Source: UBA6772 sp965183875 (lineage in GTDB: Bacteria; Bacteroidota; Bacteroidia; Flavobacteriales; UBA7430). From it: a stretch of 64,000 nucleotides of DNA. The stretch spans positions 62,001 to 126,000 of the forward strand of contig CBCYMK010000012.1 in assembly GCA_965183875.1 (NCBI GenBank), read 5' to 3'. Positions 17,821 through 31,900 of this stretch are shown in pieces. Under the pieces are notes generated by a model that was not told the DNA's origin, did no database searches, and saw nothing but the letters and a program-made list of their open reading frames with translations. A program made the position numbers and the translations under genes. Each line of letters opens with the position of its first letter. The stretch's first letter is position 1.

Positions 17821-19141
17821 TTATTCTTCTTCCTCAAAGAAGAAGTTTATTGAGCCACTTTTGTCTAAATTAGACCGCATAATATGCGTTTTATTATAGC
17901 CCTCGTATTGTATGTTAATTGCTGAAGTATTCGGTGGGATAGTCCCTAAATTCTCTGCAAAAAAGACCAGCTGATTTACCTGGTTTGGGATTAGCTCGAT
18001 TTCGAAATTATTCTTCTCTTTTACGATTTCATAATTCCTCAAAATCCATCTTCCATTAAGACTTAATGATATTTTGTCTCCATCTACACGTTCATTATCC
18101 CATACAGCAAGTTTTAGTATTTTGGCACCTACAGTAATTACTTTTTGGACTTCGATATCTCGTTTTTGAAGCGATAGTGGTTTTATTCCCGAACCGCCCT
18201 TTACTTGCATTAGTCTGTGTCTACCTTCTTCACTTGAGCTCACCATAAATTGGTTGTATTCATTTGTCAGGTAGGTGTTTACTAATTGTATATTCTCGTC
18301 TAGCTCTCTTTCTAAATCTAAATTTGTGAGGTCAAAAAGTAAGGCTTTGTCTTTGTAGTAACCCGTGAGTAAAACTTTGCTATATTGGTTAATAGACAAT
18401 TCGTGAAAGTCGTTTTTTGCACGTAATTCTCGGATCATTTTTTTTGTGTTTATATCCCAAAAACTAACAATCCCATTTCGGCTCCAAGTCATTAGTATAC
18501 CCGGAGAATAATACCTCGATTTTACAAAAAAAACTGGAGTAGGGGTTTTCGACCTCATACTTGGTGTTTTTGACCTCTTTTAGATTGACTATTTTGAAGC
18601 CTTTTTTGTCTGTAATTACGAGTTCAGTTTTCGATTCGTTCAGAGTTGCATCGTGTACTGTACTTGAGTTTTTGTAAAATAAAGAGTCCTTTTCAGGTTC
18701 AAAGAAATTCCTGTGCATAATTGCTCCATTTTCGTCGCCTATAAGACAGGAGTTTTGGTCGTAAAAAATGGCAAAATGAGGGCTGTTTTTTACGGTGAAA
18801 TTTATGAGGGTGTCTTGCCCTGAGAAATTCCAAATTTTCACTTTTTTATCCTGTGTAGAAAAGGTTAAAAAGTATTCTCCATTTTGTGAAAATTCTATGC
18901 GGTTTATTTTTCCGTGATGGGCTTTTATGGAACTTATTAAAGCCTCATTTGGAATGTCCCAGTAATTTATATATCCTGAGAAGTCTCCGCTCAACATAAT
19001 TTCATCTTGTGGAGTAAAGCTGATGATTTCCGATTTCTGGCTGTTTCCAATGAAGGATTTAACCAGTTCTACCCCTTGGGAATTACCTGTAAATGAATAC
19101 GTAAATAGGAGGGTGAAAAGGAGGGCGTTTAACTGTTTCAA
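17821..19141 (-). CDS. Exported WD40-repeat protein, interrupted by a frameshift
   Basis: Two overlapping minus-strand frames (19141-18464 and 18558-17821) join into one protein of about 440 residues. The first has a signal peptide (residues 1-21) and WD40-like blades such as SGDFSGYINYWDIPNEAL and LTFSTQDKKVKIWNFSGQ. The second resumes with TWSRNGIVSFWDINTKKMI. The switch maps to an A8 run on the plus strand (18526-18533). Dropping one base joins NPYSSFF to VKSRYYSPGI in frame, in the middle of a blade. The C-terminal 120 residues look like a separate beta-sandwich. It is probably a periplasmic or surface scaffold; no specific role can be assigned. Confidence 0.78.
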
Positions 19142-19336
19142 TGGCTTGTTTTATAGATTGCTAAAATAAACTATTCTTTGACTTTTATCTATTTATTTTC
19201 CCGCTAGTTTAGCTACCCTTTTGTGTGTGTAATTCTGTTATATATGTAGGAACCTATATTGGTTATGTGGCTTAGGGCTGTTTTGCATTAAAATGCTTAT
19301 ATTAGCAAGCTATTGTGAAAACAAACCCCCTCTGTA

Positions 19337-19882
19337 ATGAAAAAAACTTATTTAAGTTTATTCTTTTTGATCGCTATCTGTTTAGTTTCTAGCATAAACG
19401 CTACGATTCTAGCTCAAGATACTATTAGTTTTTCCTTCGAAAGAACAAGTCCAAATCATTCTGTTTTGTCATTGCCTTTATGGCATCCTGTTGTGAAAGA
19501 ATTGCAATTAAATGATTCTTTAAGTGCCAACATGGTTTTAGGTTTCAAAAATGACTCTTTAGTCTCAGGAGATTTAGTAGGGATTTTCTTTACAGATAAT
19601 TCAGGGAATTACAAATGTGCAAGCTCAATAGTTTGGAAAGCAAACGATTTTAATATGCTCCCTCTTTGGGGTGCTTACCCTCCCGGATCAGATAACGGTA
19701 TGGAAATGGGGGAACGTATGATTTGGCTTGCCCAAAAACAAGACAATTCGATTTATGAAATCGAATGTACCTACCAAAAACCTTTAATGGCAATTTATAT
19801 GAAAGATGGCGCTTCAGCAGTTCTTGGAATGGAACTGAAAAAAAGTGCTGAATTCGTCCCTCTATTGCCACTTAAAAAATAA
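19337..19882 (+). CDS. Stand-alone secreted GDD-domain protein
   Basis: A 181-residue protein with a signal peptide (about 1-27, ending ILAQD). The mature part resembles the domain found once or more in each of the next three genes. Shared elements are a GDLVGIFFTDNSGNYKCASS segment, a following W, a GxxxPGSDNGMEMGE segment where the other copies have GDD..T...DGF..GE, then MIWLAQKQDNSIYEIECTY. Compare the giant protein at 41944, which has LGLFYTNNNGDLVCAG and LLWMAQSSSAIYEVEATY. It has no cysteine repeats and no T9SS sorting domain, so it may be periplasmic or released. It ends 29 bp before the first giant gene and is probably co-transcribed. Function unknown; a partner or cap for the giants is possible but unproven. 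Confidence 0.72.
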   Translation: MKKTYLSLFFLIAICLVSSINATILAQDTISFSFERTSPNHSVLSLPLWHPVVKELQLNDSLSANMVLGFKNDSLVSGDLVGIFFTDNSGNYKCASSIVWKANDFNMLPLWGAYPPGSDNGMEMGERMIWLAQKQDNSIYEIECTYQKPLMAIYMKDGASAVLGMELKKSAEFVPLLPLKK

Positions 19883-19911
19883 GTTTAGCCCCACAAGATT
19901 ATTTTATCATT

Positions 19912-22900
19912 ATGAAAAATACGCTACTTTATACGCTTTTTACTTCGCTGCTTTGTTTCTCTTTACAGACCAAGGCTCAATGTGATCTGCCCCAATCGTT
20001 TGACTTAATTACAGGGTCTAATATGACCATCATGTTAACTCCCGCTTTAGTAGGTTCGTTGAATACTACCAGCGAGAATCCTTATTTAGTTGCACTAAAC
20101 ACAGAAGGTGTTGTTGTTGGGTCTACCATTCTCGATGGAGGTCAAACAACAATCGCTATTTGGGGAGATGATACTTCTACTACTGAGGTAGACGGAGCTT
20201 TAGCTGGAGAGTCTATAAGTTTTCAGCTCGTAGATGGGGTAGATTTGTATGATGTTGTAATGCCTGTTAGCGTTTCGTACTCTACAAATGCTTTGTCTGT
20301 ACAGCCTTCTGCGGCAGCTGTAACATTTAATTGTGGGGCGGTATTGGGTTGTACCGATGAGTCGGCTATAAATTTTGATCCTTCTGCAACCTCAGACGAT
20401 GGTTCTTGTTTGGAAGCTGTTTTAGGTTGTACCGATAGTAATGCTCAGAATTTTAATCAAGACGCAAACTCTGATGATAGTTCATGTGTTTATTATTGTT
20501 CTGCTTGGTATCCTATGTTTTCAGGTTCTCTATGGACAGGTACTAATATGCAATTAGCACTTACTTCTACCTTTTTAAATTCCCTAACTATCACCGATGA
20601 AAATGCTTATGTTGTTGCAGTTGCGGGTAACGATTTAGTAGTAGGTTCTGCTTTAGTATATGGCGAAAGTTCTGTTCAGTTTTCAATTTATGGAGACGAT
20701 GTTAGTGGCGATGGTATTAACGGGGCAGAAGAACAAGAGTTAGTTCAATTGTATTTGGTTAATGGAGATAGTTTATTCTTGACATCTTTATCTGTATCCT
20801 ATGCTGATGAATTCTACAGAGTTTATTACCGAAGCGGGAAGTGCTACTATTTCTTGTATCGCTGAAACTCCTTTTGGTTGTGTAGATGCCACTGCTTGTA
20901 ACTATGAAGTTGGTGCTAACACCGATGATGGTTCTTGTGAATATCCTGCAGAAAACTATGATTGTGACGATGTATGTATAAACGATTCAGATTCTGATAC
21001 TGTTTGTGATGAATATGAAGTAATGGGTTGTCAAGATGTAAATGCTTGTAACTATAATATTCTCGCTACAGATTCTGATGATAGCTGTGAGCTACCTCTT
21101 GAATTTTATAATTGTGCAAACGAATGTTTGTTAGATGCAGATGAAGATAATGTTTGTGATGAATTAGAAGTTGAAGGTTGTCAAGATGAAACCGCTTGTA
21201 ATTATAACAGCCTTGCAACAGATGCTGGTGATTGTACCTACGAAGTAGCATTTTATAATTGTGAGAACGAATGCTTACTAGACTCAGATTCTGATGGCGT
21301 TTGTGATGAACTTGAAGTTGAAGGTTGTCAAGATGAAATTGCATGTAATTATAATGAGCTTGCTACCGATGCAAGTGACTGTGAATACGCTACCGAAAAT
21401 TACGATTGTGATGAGGTATGTTTAAATGATGTAGATTCAGATGGCGTTTGTGATGAACTAGAAGTTGTTGGTTGTCAGGATGAAACTGCTTGTGATTTTA
21501 ATGAGTTGGCTACAGATAGCGACGATTGTACTTATGTTGATGGCGTATGTGAGTCTTGTGTAGATGGACTTATTGTAGATAACGATTCTGATGACGACAC
21601 TGTTTGTGATGCAAATGAAATATTAGCTTGTACCGATGAGAATGCATGTAATTACGACGCAACGCTAACAACAGATACCGATAACAGTCTTTGTGTTTAT
21701 AGTGAAGGTTGCCAAGAATGTTCTGGAGAAATTGATGGTTCAGGAATAGTATTAGATATAGATCCAAGTATTTGTGCCTTTACTCTAGAAGAAACAATTG
21801 CTATTATATACGATGATGTATCAATTCAAAACTCTGAAGCAGATTCACTTCTTTTTGTATCTAATATAATAGCACTCATAGAAACTCAACTAGAAATCCC
21901 TGAAGGAACTGTTGAAATTATTGAAATCATAATTACTGAAGTACGTGCTTATAATGTAGAAGTAGTTTATGAAGTTGTATTAAATCAACAACACCTCAGT
22001 GATTTAAATGTAAATATTGATCAACTGAATCAAAGCCTTAGCGAGGATATTTCTGAATTAGCTGATATTGCCGGAAATTCTGGTAATGCACTAGATTTTG
22101 TTGAAGGATGTACCAGCGAAAATGCCAATAATTTTAATGAATTAGCAAATATAAACGACGGTTCATGTGAATTTACTGAGCCTGGATGTGGTGTGCAGGG
22201 TGCATGTAATTATAATCCAGAGTTAGATGTTCAGTATTCAGACGACGACCTTTGTGTTTTTATAGAATTATATCATTTCTGTGCTGATTCACTTATCGGT
22301 GACTCTACTGTATATTACGACGGTGGTTGTTATTACGACGTTAATCTCGATGGGATATGTGATGATATTCAAGTATCCGGTTGTACAGATGAACTTGCAT
22401 TTAACTATAACGAGTTGGCGGCAATAGAAGATGGTTCTTGTATTGAAACTGTAGAAGGTTGTACAGATGAAATAGCCTGTAACTATGAAGACTTGGCAAA
22501 TACAAATAATGGTACCTGTGTTTACCCGGCTAACTATTACAACTGTAGTCAAGAATGTTTATTAGATACCGACAACGATCAAGTTTGTGATGAATTAGAA
22601 ATTGAAGGTTGTACAGACCCTCTTGCTAGTAATTTTAATTCTGAAGCTACTGAAGATGATGCTACTTGTGAAATTGATGAAGGATGTGGAGACGTTGCTT
22701 ATTTAGAATATAGCTTTACTGCTAAAGTACACAACAATAACCTTTGTATTACTTTAATAGTTGAAGGTTGTATGGATGAAAATGCATGTAACTACGATGC
22801 ATTAGCTAATACCGCATTAATTCTTCAGGGTCCTACGGGAGAATATATTGGAACTAATTGTGAATACCCAGAAGATAATAAGAATTGTAATGAAGACTGT

Positions 22901-25900
22901 ATCTCTGATATAGACTTTGATGGGGTTTGTGATGAAGACGAAATTATCGGTTGTCAAGATAGTTCAGCATGTAATTATAATGAGTTTGCAACCGACTTTG
23001 GTGACTGCGACTTTGCAGTTGAATTTTTCGATTGTGAACAAAATTGTTTAAACGACTTAAACCTAAATGGGGTTTGTGACGAATTAGAAATTGAAGGATG
23101 TATAGATCAATCTGCATGTAATTATAATGAACTTGCTACTATAACAGATACTTTATACTGTGAATATCCTATGGACTCTTATTTAAATTGTGAGGGAGAC
23201 TGTAATTCTGATATTGATCAAGACGGAATTTGTGATGATTTAGAAGTTGACGGTTGTTTAGATGAACTGGCTATCAATTATAACCAATACGCGACAAACA
23301 GTATCGATAATTTATGTGAGTTTACAAGTGGTTGTAAAGACCCTTCTATGTATAACTACGATGAGTCTGCTGTACTTACAGAGAATACTACATGTATCCC
23401 TTTTATTTCGGGTTGTACAGATACTTTATACACTGAGTATTCAGTACTCGCTAATTTAGAAGATGGAACTTGTACCAATCTTGCTATTACGGGTTGTACA
23501 GATCCTCTAGCTGTAAACGAGAATATTAACGCCAATATCGAAGATTACTCTTGTGAGTACGCGGTAGAGGTAGGTTGTATGGATGCAAATTATTTGAACT
23601 TTTCTCCTACAGCAGTAGTAAATAACCCTACAGATTGTGGTGCTCTTATTGTTCATGGATGTACAAATCCTGAGTATTTAGAGTATAACCCAAATGCTAC
23701 TGTTGAGGATGGAACCTGTTTACAATTCCCATTTGAGGGTTGTACAGATGAAACGTATTTAGAATACAACCCATTTTACAATACCCCATTAGAAGGTGCT
23801 TGTACTACATTACATGTTGTAGGTTGTATGAACTCACATGCATATAATTACAACTCCGAAGCTACTATTTATATAGAAGAAGAGGAGTCTTGTATTTTAT
23901 TTGGTTGTATGGATGACTCCTATGCTGAATATTATACACAAGGATTTGAAGCTACCAATAATTTACCAAGCGCTTGTAGTCAGTCTGTTGTATTTGGCTG
24001 TACAAACCCTGTAGCAACGGTTACTTCATACAACCCTTCGGCGAATGTAAATCAAATTAGTGCCGAGATCACAGAATCTCCATGTGTATATAATACTGGA
24101 AATATTATCAATTTTGTAGCCGAGAATACCGGTACAGATATGTCTGTTCTTATTCCTTACGAAGTATTGTTATCGGGAGATTTCACCCAAGCTGAACAAA
24201 TACCAGCAGGGTCTTTAATAGGGGTGTTTTATACCAATAATAATCAGCTAATTTGCGGTGGATTTGATGAGTGGAATAGCGAGGAAGATTTAGCAAATAA
24301 TATTCCTGGTATTGGAATTGAAGTTTATGGAGACGACGAATTAACTTCTGATGTTGATGGTTTTGTTATTGGTGAAACTATGCAATGGATGTTGCTTAGC
24401 CCAGACGGTCTACTTTATACCATCAGCCCAGTGTACAATACTGATGCTTCAAGTGGTTCAGGAACTGGGAATTCATTTAGCCCAGATGGTTTCTCTGCAA
24501 TGATTCATATGGATGTTCAATTCTCTTACCAAATGCCTGTGGTAGGTTGTAGAAATTCTAAATTCTTAGATTATAACCCCGATGCTTTTGTAGATGGTGT
24601 AGGTGGTTTTGATAATGGAGAACCTTTTATCGATTTAATAAACAACGCAACACTGGTGCAAATACCAGATGGTTTAGACGATGATAATATGTATGACCTT
24701 AATGATGATGGTCAAGCAAATCCTGGATGTTTTGTCTTGAGCTCTTACGGTTGTATGAACCCACTAGCTTTTAATTTTAATGTTGTTGCTACCATACCAG
24801 ACGATTCTTGTATTCCTGTAATAGAAGGTTGTCAAGATCCATTAGCATTTAATTATATTCTTCCACTTGGAAATGAAAATGTAGATGTGAATGTTGATAA
24901 TCCGTCTATGTGTATCCCAGAAATTAAAGGATGCCTCTCTGATGTATATGCGTATAATTTTACTGCTCCCATAGGAGATCCATTTGTTGATGTAAATACT
25001 GCAGAAGATTGTATCCCTGTAATAGAAGGTTGTACCGATCCATTGGCTTTTAATTATAATTATATTATTAGTGAAGGTCTGATAGTAGTTGCTACAGGTA
25101 ACCCTTATACTACAGCAAATACCGAAGTTAGTCCTTCTGTTTGTGTTCCTAGAGTATATGGATGTACAGATGAAAATGCGTTTAACTATGATGAGTTAGC
25201 AAATACAAGTAGTGTGTATATTCAAACTGGAGCTACTACTTGTTATCCTGTTATTGAAGGTTGTACCGATCCTACAGCCTTGAACTATCAAGCTGCTGTT
25301 GGAAATGAATATATCGATATTAATACTCCAGTCCAGGAATCTTGCCTTTATACAATCGCTGGTTGTACAGATCCTACTGCGCTGAATTATAATAATCTTG
25401 CTAATTCTGAGAATAATTCTTGTATTGCTATAGTGCATGGCTGTATGGAAAGCAACCAAACAAACTACAACCCTTTAGCAAATACCAGTTTTGAAGGTGC
25501 TTGTATACCATTTATTTATGGATGTTTAAATAATGAGGCCGCCTTTAACTATACTGCGCCTACAGGAAATCCATATATTGATGTAAATACTCAAAGTGAA
25601 TGTATTGCTGTTGTTGAAGGATGTACCGACGTTAATGCACATGAAAATTCATACTCTTTCCTTGCAAATACAGATGATGGCTCTTGTTTTTATGCACCTG
25701 GTTGTACAGATGATAATTTCCTTGCCTATTGGGATCAAGGGTATATGGCTGATTTCGATGACGGTTCTTGTGGAATCCTATTTGTTGAGTTTTATTGTGC
25801 TGATGAATGGTACCTAGAATATTATGAAAATCCTGTATTTGGTTCGGAAACTGCAGCGGGTAACTATCCTCATATTTCTGCATGTCATAACCAGTTAATT

Positions 25901-28900
25901 ACTTATTGTAACGATAACTTATCTATTAGCTACTACCCAACTTTCGATGTCGCAGATGGTACTTCACAACAATTACTCGGCGGAAATTTTGCTTCTACTG
26001 ACCTAGAGCACTGTAGTGAAACACAAATTTCTGCCTACTGTAATAATCCTGATTATATAGAATACTACGGTATAAACCTATCAGTTCATGGGGATAACGC
26101 AAAAGAAGATGGGGGTAATATTATTGATAATGCTACCTGTGCTACTCCAGTAGATTTTTATTGTGACGACACTAATTCTTTAGCTTATTACGATTTCGAT
26201 AGTGCTCAAAACGATTATAATATTGCTTTAACCGATACGGGTAATGTATTAGATTCTGACCTTTGTGGAGTTGCTCTCCTTCCTTACTGTAACAACCCTT
26301 TAAACACGGCTTATTATATTAGTGAGAATAGCACAGACGGTTTAGCTTCTTCAATAGGAAATATCATTGATGATTCAATGTGTGATGGAGAATTAGTTGT
26401 GTTCTATTGTACAGATGATACTAAAATAGGATACTATGACTTGGAAGAAAATTTCCTTTCAGGCGCCCAAAATCAACTTGTGGGTACTATAATAAATAAC
26501 GAGCTTACCTGTGGTGATATATTAATGCCTCATTGTAATGATGTAGCCTATACAGAGCATTATACAGATTTAGCAACTCTTAATCCAGTAGACCCGAGTC
26601 TTTGGAATATTGTTGACTATTCACTTTGTGAGACTCCAGTAGTTTTTGGTTGTATGGATAATACCATGTATAACTATTCAGATACAGCTAATGTAGATGG
26701 TTTTGATTACGAAGACCTAAACTCTATATGTTTCCCAATAATAGAAGGTTGTACAAATACCGAAGCTTATAATTACAACGATTACGATTTTGATGGGTTC
26801 TCAAATGAATTCAATCAAGTAGAGCCTACAGTAAATATAAATACGCATAATCAAGATTTATGTGTGCCTATTATAGAAGGTTGTTTAAGCGATCAATTTG
26901 CCTTTAACTATCCTGTGTTTACTGGGAATCCTTTAGTCGATATTAATACAGATAATATTGATTCTTGTATAGCTGTAGTTTCTGGTTGTATGGACATTAC
27001 AGCCTTCAATTACCTTGATACCGCAAATACACCTGACCCAGATTCTTGTGAACCATTTGTATACGGTTGTATGGATACCGACGCATTTAATTATGATGCC
27101 GAGGCTAACAGTCCGGACGAATGTATTCCCGTTATTTTTGGATGTACTATTCCGGGTTCTTTAAATGTGAATTACGAAGCAAACACCGATAACGATCTCT
27201 GTGTAAATCCAGTATTTGGTTGTATTGACAATGGTACACCATTTTTAGATGTTGTTATTAATGCAACAGGAGAACTAGGAACCGATGGGGTAGACGATGA
27301 TTATCAATACGATGTAAACAACGATAGTTTACCTGCATTTAATTATTACGAAAATGCGACTATAGAATTGAATTGTATTGCTCAATTAGCGGGTTGTATT
27401 AACCCAATAGCCTACAATTTTAATCCACAGGCAAATGTATCTAATGGTTCTTGTATCCCTGTGATTAATGGATGTACTGACCCTTTAGCTTATAATTTCA
27501 ATTCTGAGGCTAATACAGAATTTAGCCCTTCAAACTGTGAAGACGATGTGCAAGGTTGTCTGGATCAAAATGCTTTAAATTACAATTGTACAGATGGGAC
27601 ATTCCCACTTTGTTACCCTAACTGTAATATAGACGATGACTTATATTGTGAGGATTCGGGTGTTAATGTACACAATCAATCTATTTGTGAAACCATCAGT
27701 TTAGGTTGTACCGACTATACTTCAATTAATTTTATTCCTGCACAAAATGCCAATGTAGACAATAATAGCTGTGTGCCTATTGTTTTTGGTTGTACCGATC
27801 CTACTGCACTAAACTACGATGCCAATGCCAATGCAAACAATTATTCTTGTTTAGTATCTATTGAAGGATGTATAGATAATGGTCAAGCATTTTTAGATGA
27901 ATTAAATAACAGTACGGGTGAGTTAATTCCTGATGGATTAGATGATGATTATCAATACGATTTAGATGGCGATAGTTTACCAGCACTTAACTATTCTACA
28001 AGTGCCAACCATTACGAATATACTGGGCCAGATTACGAATATACTTGTGTTCCTAAGATATACGGTTGTACCAACGAATTGGCAATAAACTTTTATATAG
28101 ATGCTACCATTTCAGATTTAGCTTGTATTTCTTCTGTTTCAGGTTGTATAGATAACGGAGAGATTATTGTTGATTTAGTAAACAATATTACAGGAGAAGA
28201 AATTCCAGATGGAGTAGACGACGATTACCAATACGATGTAGATGGCGATGGTATTAGTGCTCTTAATTATAACCCTTACGCAAATACCAACGATGGTTCT
28301 TGTATAACATCTACCTATGGATGTATGGTGAGTAATGCATTTAATTATAACCCAAATGCAACTATTTCAGACGGTTCTTGTGTGGCTTCAATTGAAGGGT
28401 GTACAAATGCAAACTCCTTAAATTTCAATCCAATTGCTAATATCGATAACGGTTCTTGTATCGAGATGATTTTTGGTTGTTTAAATGCTTTCTCAATTAA
28501 CTTTAACCCTAATGCTACTGTAGCCGATGGTTCTTGTATCGCTATAGTAAATGGTTGTACAGACCAAACGGCCTTGAACTATAATTCAAGTGCTAATGTA
28601 GATGACGGTTCTTGTGTGATTGTTGTTTACGGTTGTATGAACGAATTAGCATCTAACTATAATTCTAATGCTACTGTAGCAGACGGTTCTTGTTATATAG
28701 ATGTAGTAGGTTGTATAGACGAATTAGCCTTAAACTACAATCCAATCGCTACCTTAGATAATGGATCTTGTGTACTTGCTATTTATGGTTGTATGAATGA
28801 ATTGGCGTCAAATTTCAATGCCAATGCCAATGTTGCCGATGGTTCATGTATCGCTATTATTACAGGTTGTACAGACCCAGAAGCACTTAACTACAATGCC

Positions 28901-31900
28901 TTTGCAAATACAGAAAATGACTCCTGTGTAGAAAAAATTGAGGGTTGTAATATCCCGAGTATGTTTAACTACAATACAGAGGCGAATTTTAACGATGGTA
29001 CTTGTATACCTGTTGTAAATGGTTGTACAGACCTAAATGCATTTAACTATAGTAGTAATGCGAATACAGAGTTCGATCCTTCAGACTGTGAAAATATTAT
29101 TGAAGGTTGTATGTTAGATTTACCTTTCATTTGTAATTTTAATCCGAATGCCAATGTAGATGACAATTCATGTGAATCTACTTCTTGCTTGAGAAGAGGA
29201 ACCTCACGTGCTTTTGCGAATCCTGTTTGTGTAGATCCTATAGCAGAAAACTACTTTGCATTATTAGATTCTATTACTCCTTCGTCGGAATGGGCAACGA
29301 GTTATTTCAATCCTGAAGCCGAGAACTTCCAAGCGGCTTGGGTAAATCAATTTTATATTGATGCCAGTATTTGTGACTATATAGAAGGTTGTACAGATAT
29401 TAATATGCTTGGTTATAATCCTAATGCTACCCTAGACGATGGTAGCTGTGTGCCTTATGTATACGGCTGTATGGATATAGAATATGTAGAGTACAACGAA
29501 ACTGTAAATACTTCAGACAATAGTTGTAATACCTATAAAGTATTTGGTTGTGACGACGTAAATGCATTTAATTACGACAACTCTGTTACGGTTTACGGTT
29601 TAGATCAAAACAATGACTTTATTGCCGATACCGATGGTGAAGATGTGCTAAACCCATGTGAAGACTTTATCTATGGATGTACCGATAATAGCTTTGTAGA
29701 ATATTGGGACTCTTACGATCTAACTGGTGACTCTCTTGTTCCGGTAAGTCCAACTCCTAATTCAGAATACACCGATTCAGAAGGAGAATCTTTGTCTTGT
29801 ATTACAAACATGACTTTAGGTTGTACCGATTCAGAATACATCAACTATTGGATAATAGATGACAATAACCAAATTGTTGCTCCTAATCCAATTCCGAACT
29901 TTGACAATGGTTCTTGTACAGAAAGTTTAATTTTAGGTTGTACTGATTCAGAATATATTGAATTCAATTCCGAGGCTAATGCAGATCAGTATATTTCTGA
30001 AGAATTCCCTTCTATGTGTATTGCACTAAAAGTTGAAGGTTGTACTAATCCAGCATATATAAATTATAATTCTCTTGCCAACTTCGATAATGGTACCTGC
30101 GAAACATTAGTTGTAGAAGGTTGTACAGATGATACATATATTGAATACTGGGAGGCTATCGCAAATGATGATAATTCTCAATATGAATTATTTAGTCCAG
30201 TAAATATCCCTAATACAGATGATGGTTCTTGTACTGAATTAATAGTACGCGGTTGTAATATTGAAACTGCCGAAAATTATTATCTGGACTCTTCGGAACT
30301 TACTTCTACGGTGAATGTTTTAGACAATACAATTTGTGTTGGTATTGTAGGATGTATGAATATTAATGCCTCAAACTATAACGAATTAGCTGTTGCAGAA
30401 GGCGATTGTGCAGGTTGTACAGATGCTAACGCAGTTAACTGGAACGATTGGGCTGATATAGATGATGGTTCTTGTGAAGTCTATGGATGTACCGAGCCTA
30501 CAGCAGCTAACTACGACTCTACGGCAACTATAGACGATAGCTCTTGTTTAGCAGTTATTCTAGAAGGTTGTACTGACCCACTTGCTTTTAACTATTGTGT
30601 GGAATGTAATACAGAAGACAATTCTTGTATTCCTGTAGTACTTGGTTGTACAGATTCTCTATATGTAGAGTATTACGACTGGTCGTATGATGTAGATACC
30701 AACTATCAAATTGTAGACTTTAGTATAGCTCCAAACACAGAAGATAACTCATGTGACCACATTATGGAACTGGGCTGTACTCTTTTCGAATACCTAGAGT
30801 TTACCGAAAGTGCTACTGTATATAACTCAGAAGCTTGTATTACCCCTAAAGTATTTGGTTGTTTAGACCCACTTTATTTAGAGTCTCAAGAAGGTGATTT
30901 TAATGCAACTATTTACGATACCATTCCAGCTACACAATTTCATATAGACAATGGTATGGCCGATGAATTGGGAGAAGATGTAATTGCTGATTTATTCTGC
31001 TTTACTTTCCAAATTGATGGCTGTATGGATGCTAACTATCTGGAATATGACGATTCGGCAACCAACGATAATGGTACTTGTACTACTTTAAAAGTGCTCG
31101 GATGTACAGAAGAGAATTCTATCAATTATAACGCAGCAGCAAACGTAGAAGATGGATCTTGTATCCCTATGGTACTTGGTTGTACAGATCAGTTTGCATT
31201 TAATTATGATCCATTGGCAAATACTAACGATGCCAGTTGTATAGCTATTATCTATGGTTGTCCAGATCCAAATTATTTAGAGCACTATAATTATAATCTG
31301 GCTACTTTTAGTTTAGATACTATTCCAGATTCACTTGCATATAACACCGATGCTTATTCGGGTGATTCATACTGTCTAACCGAAATTATTGAAGGTTGTG
31401 CAGATGATGAATACATTGAATATTACGATTATGATGCTACAACATATAGCATTACCTATAAAGTAAATATTCCAAACGTAAATAATAATACCTGTAGCAC
31501 CCCACTAGTTTATGGTTGTGTCGATGCGGATTATTTAGAATACACTGCGTCTACCAATGTGCACCAAGAAGGTGTTTGTACAATACCTAAAGTATCAGGT
31601 TGTATGGATGCAGACTATGTAGAGTATTGGGATTATGATAGTATTAATTATGTACTCAATAGCCCTCTAGAAATAGTAAATTTTGACGACGGTTCTTGTG
31701 TGAGTTTAGTTGTATTGGGTTGTTTAAATGAATTAGCAGATAACTATACTACCTACCAAGGAATTGCAAATGTTCATGATGTAACTTATTGTGAAGGTGG
31801 TTTTGGTTGTCTACTACCTCAATATGTAGAGCATAATGCAAGTTATATAGCACATAACCCAGAAGAGTGTACTACCTTAAAAGTATTCGGTTGTACAGAT

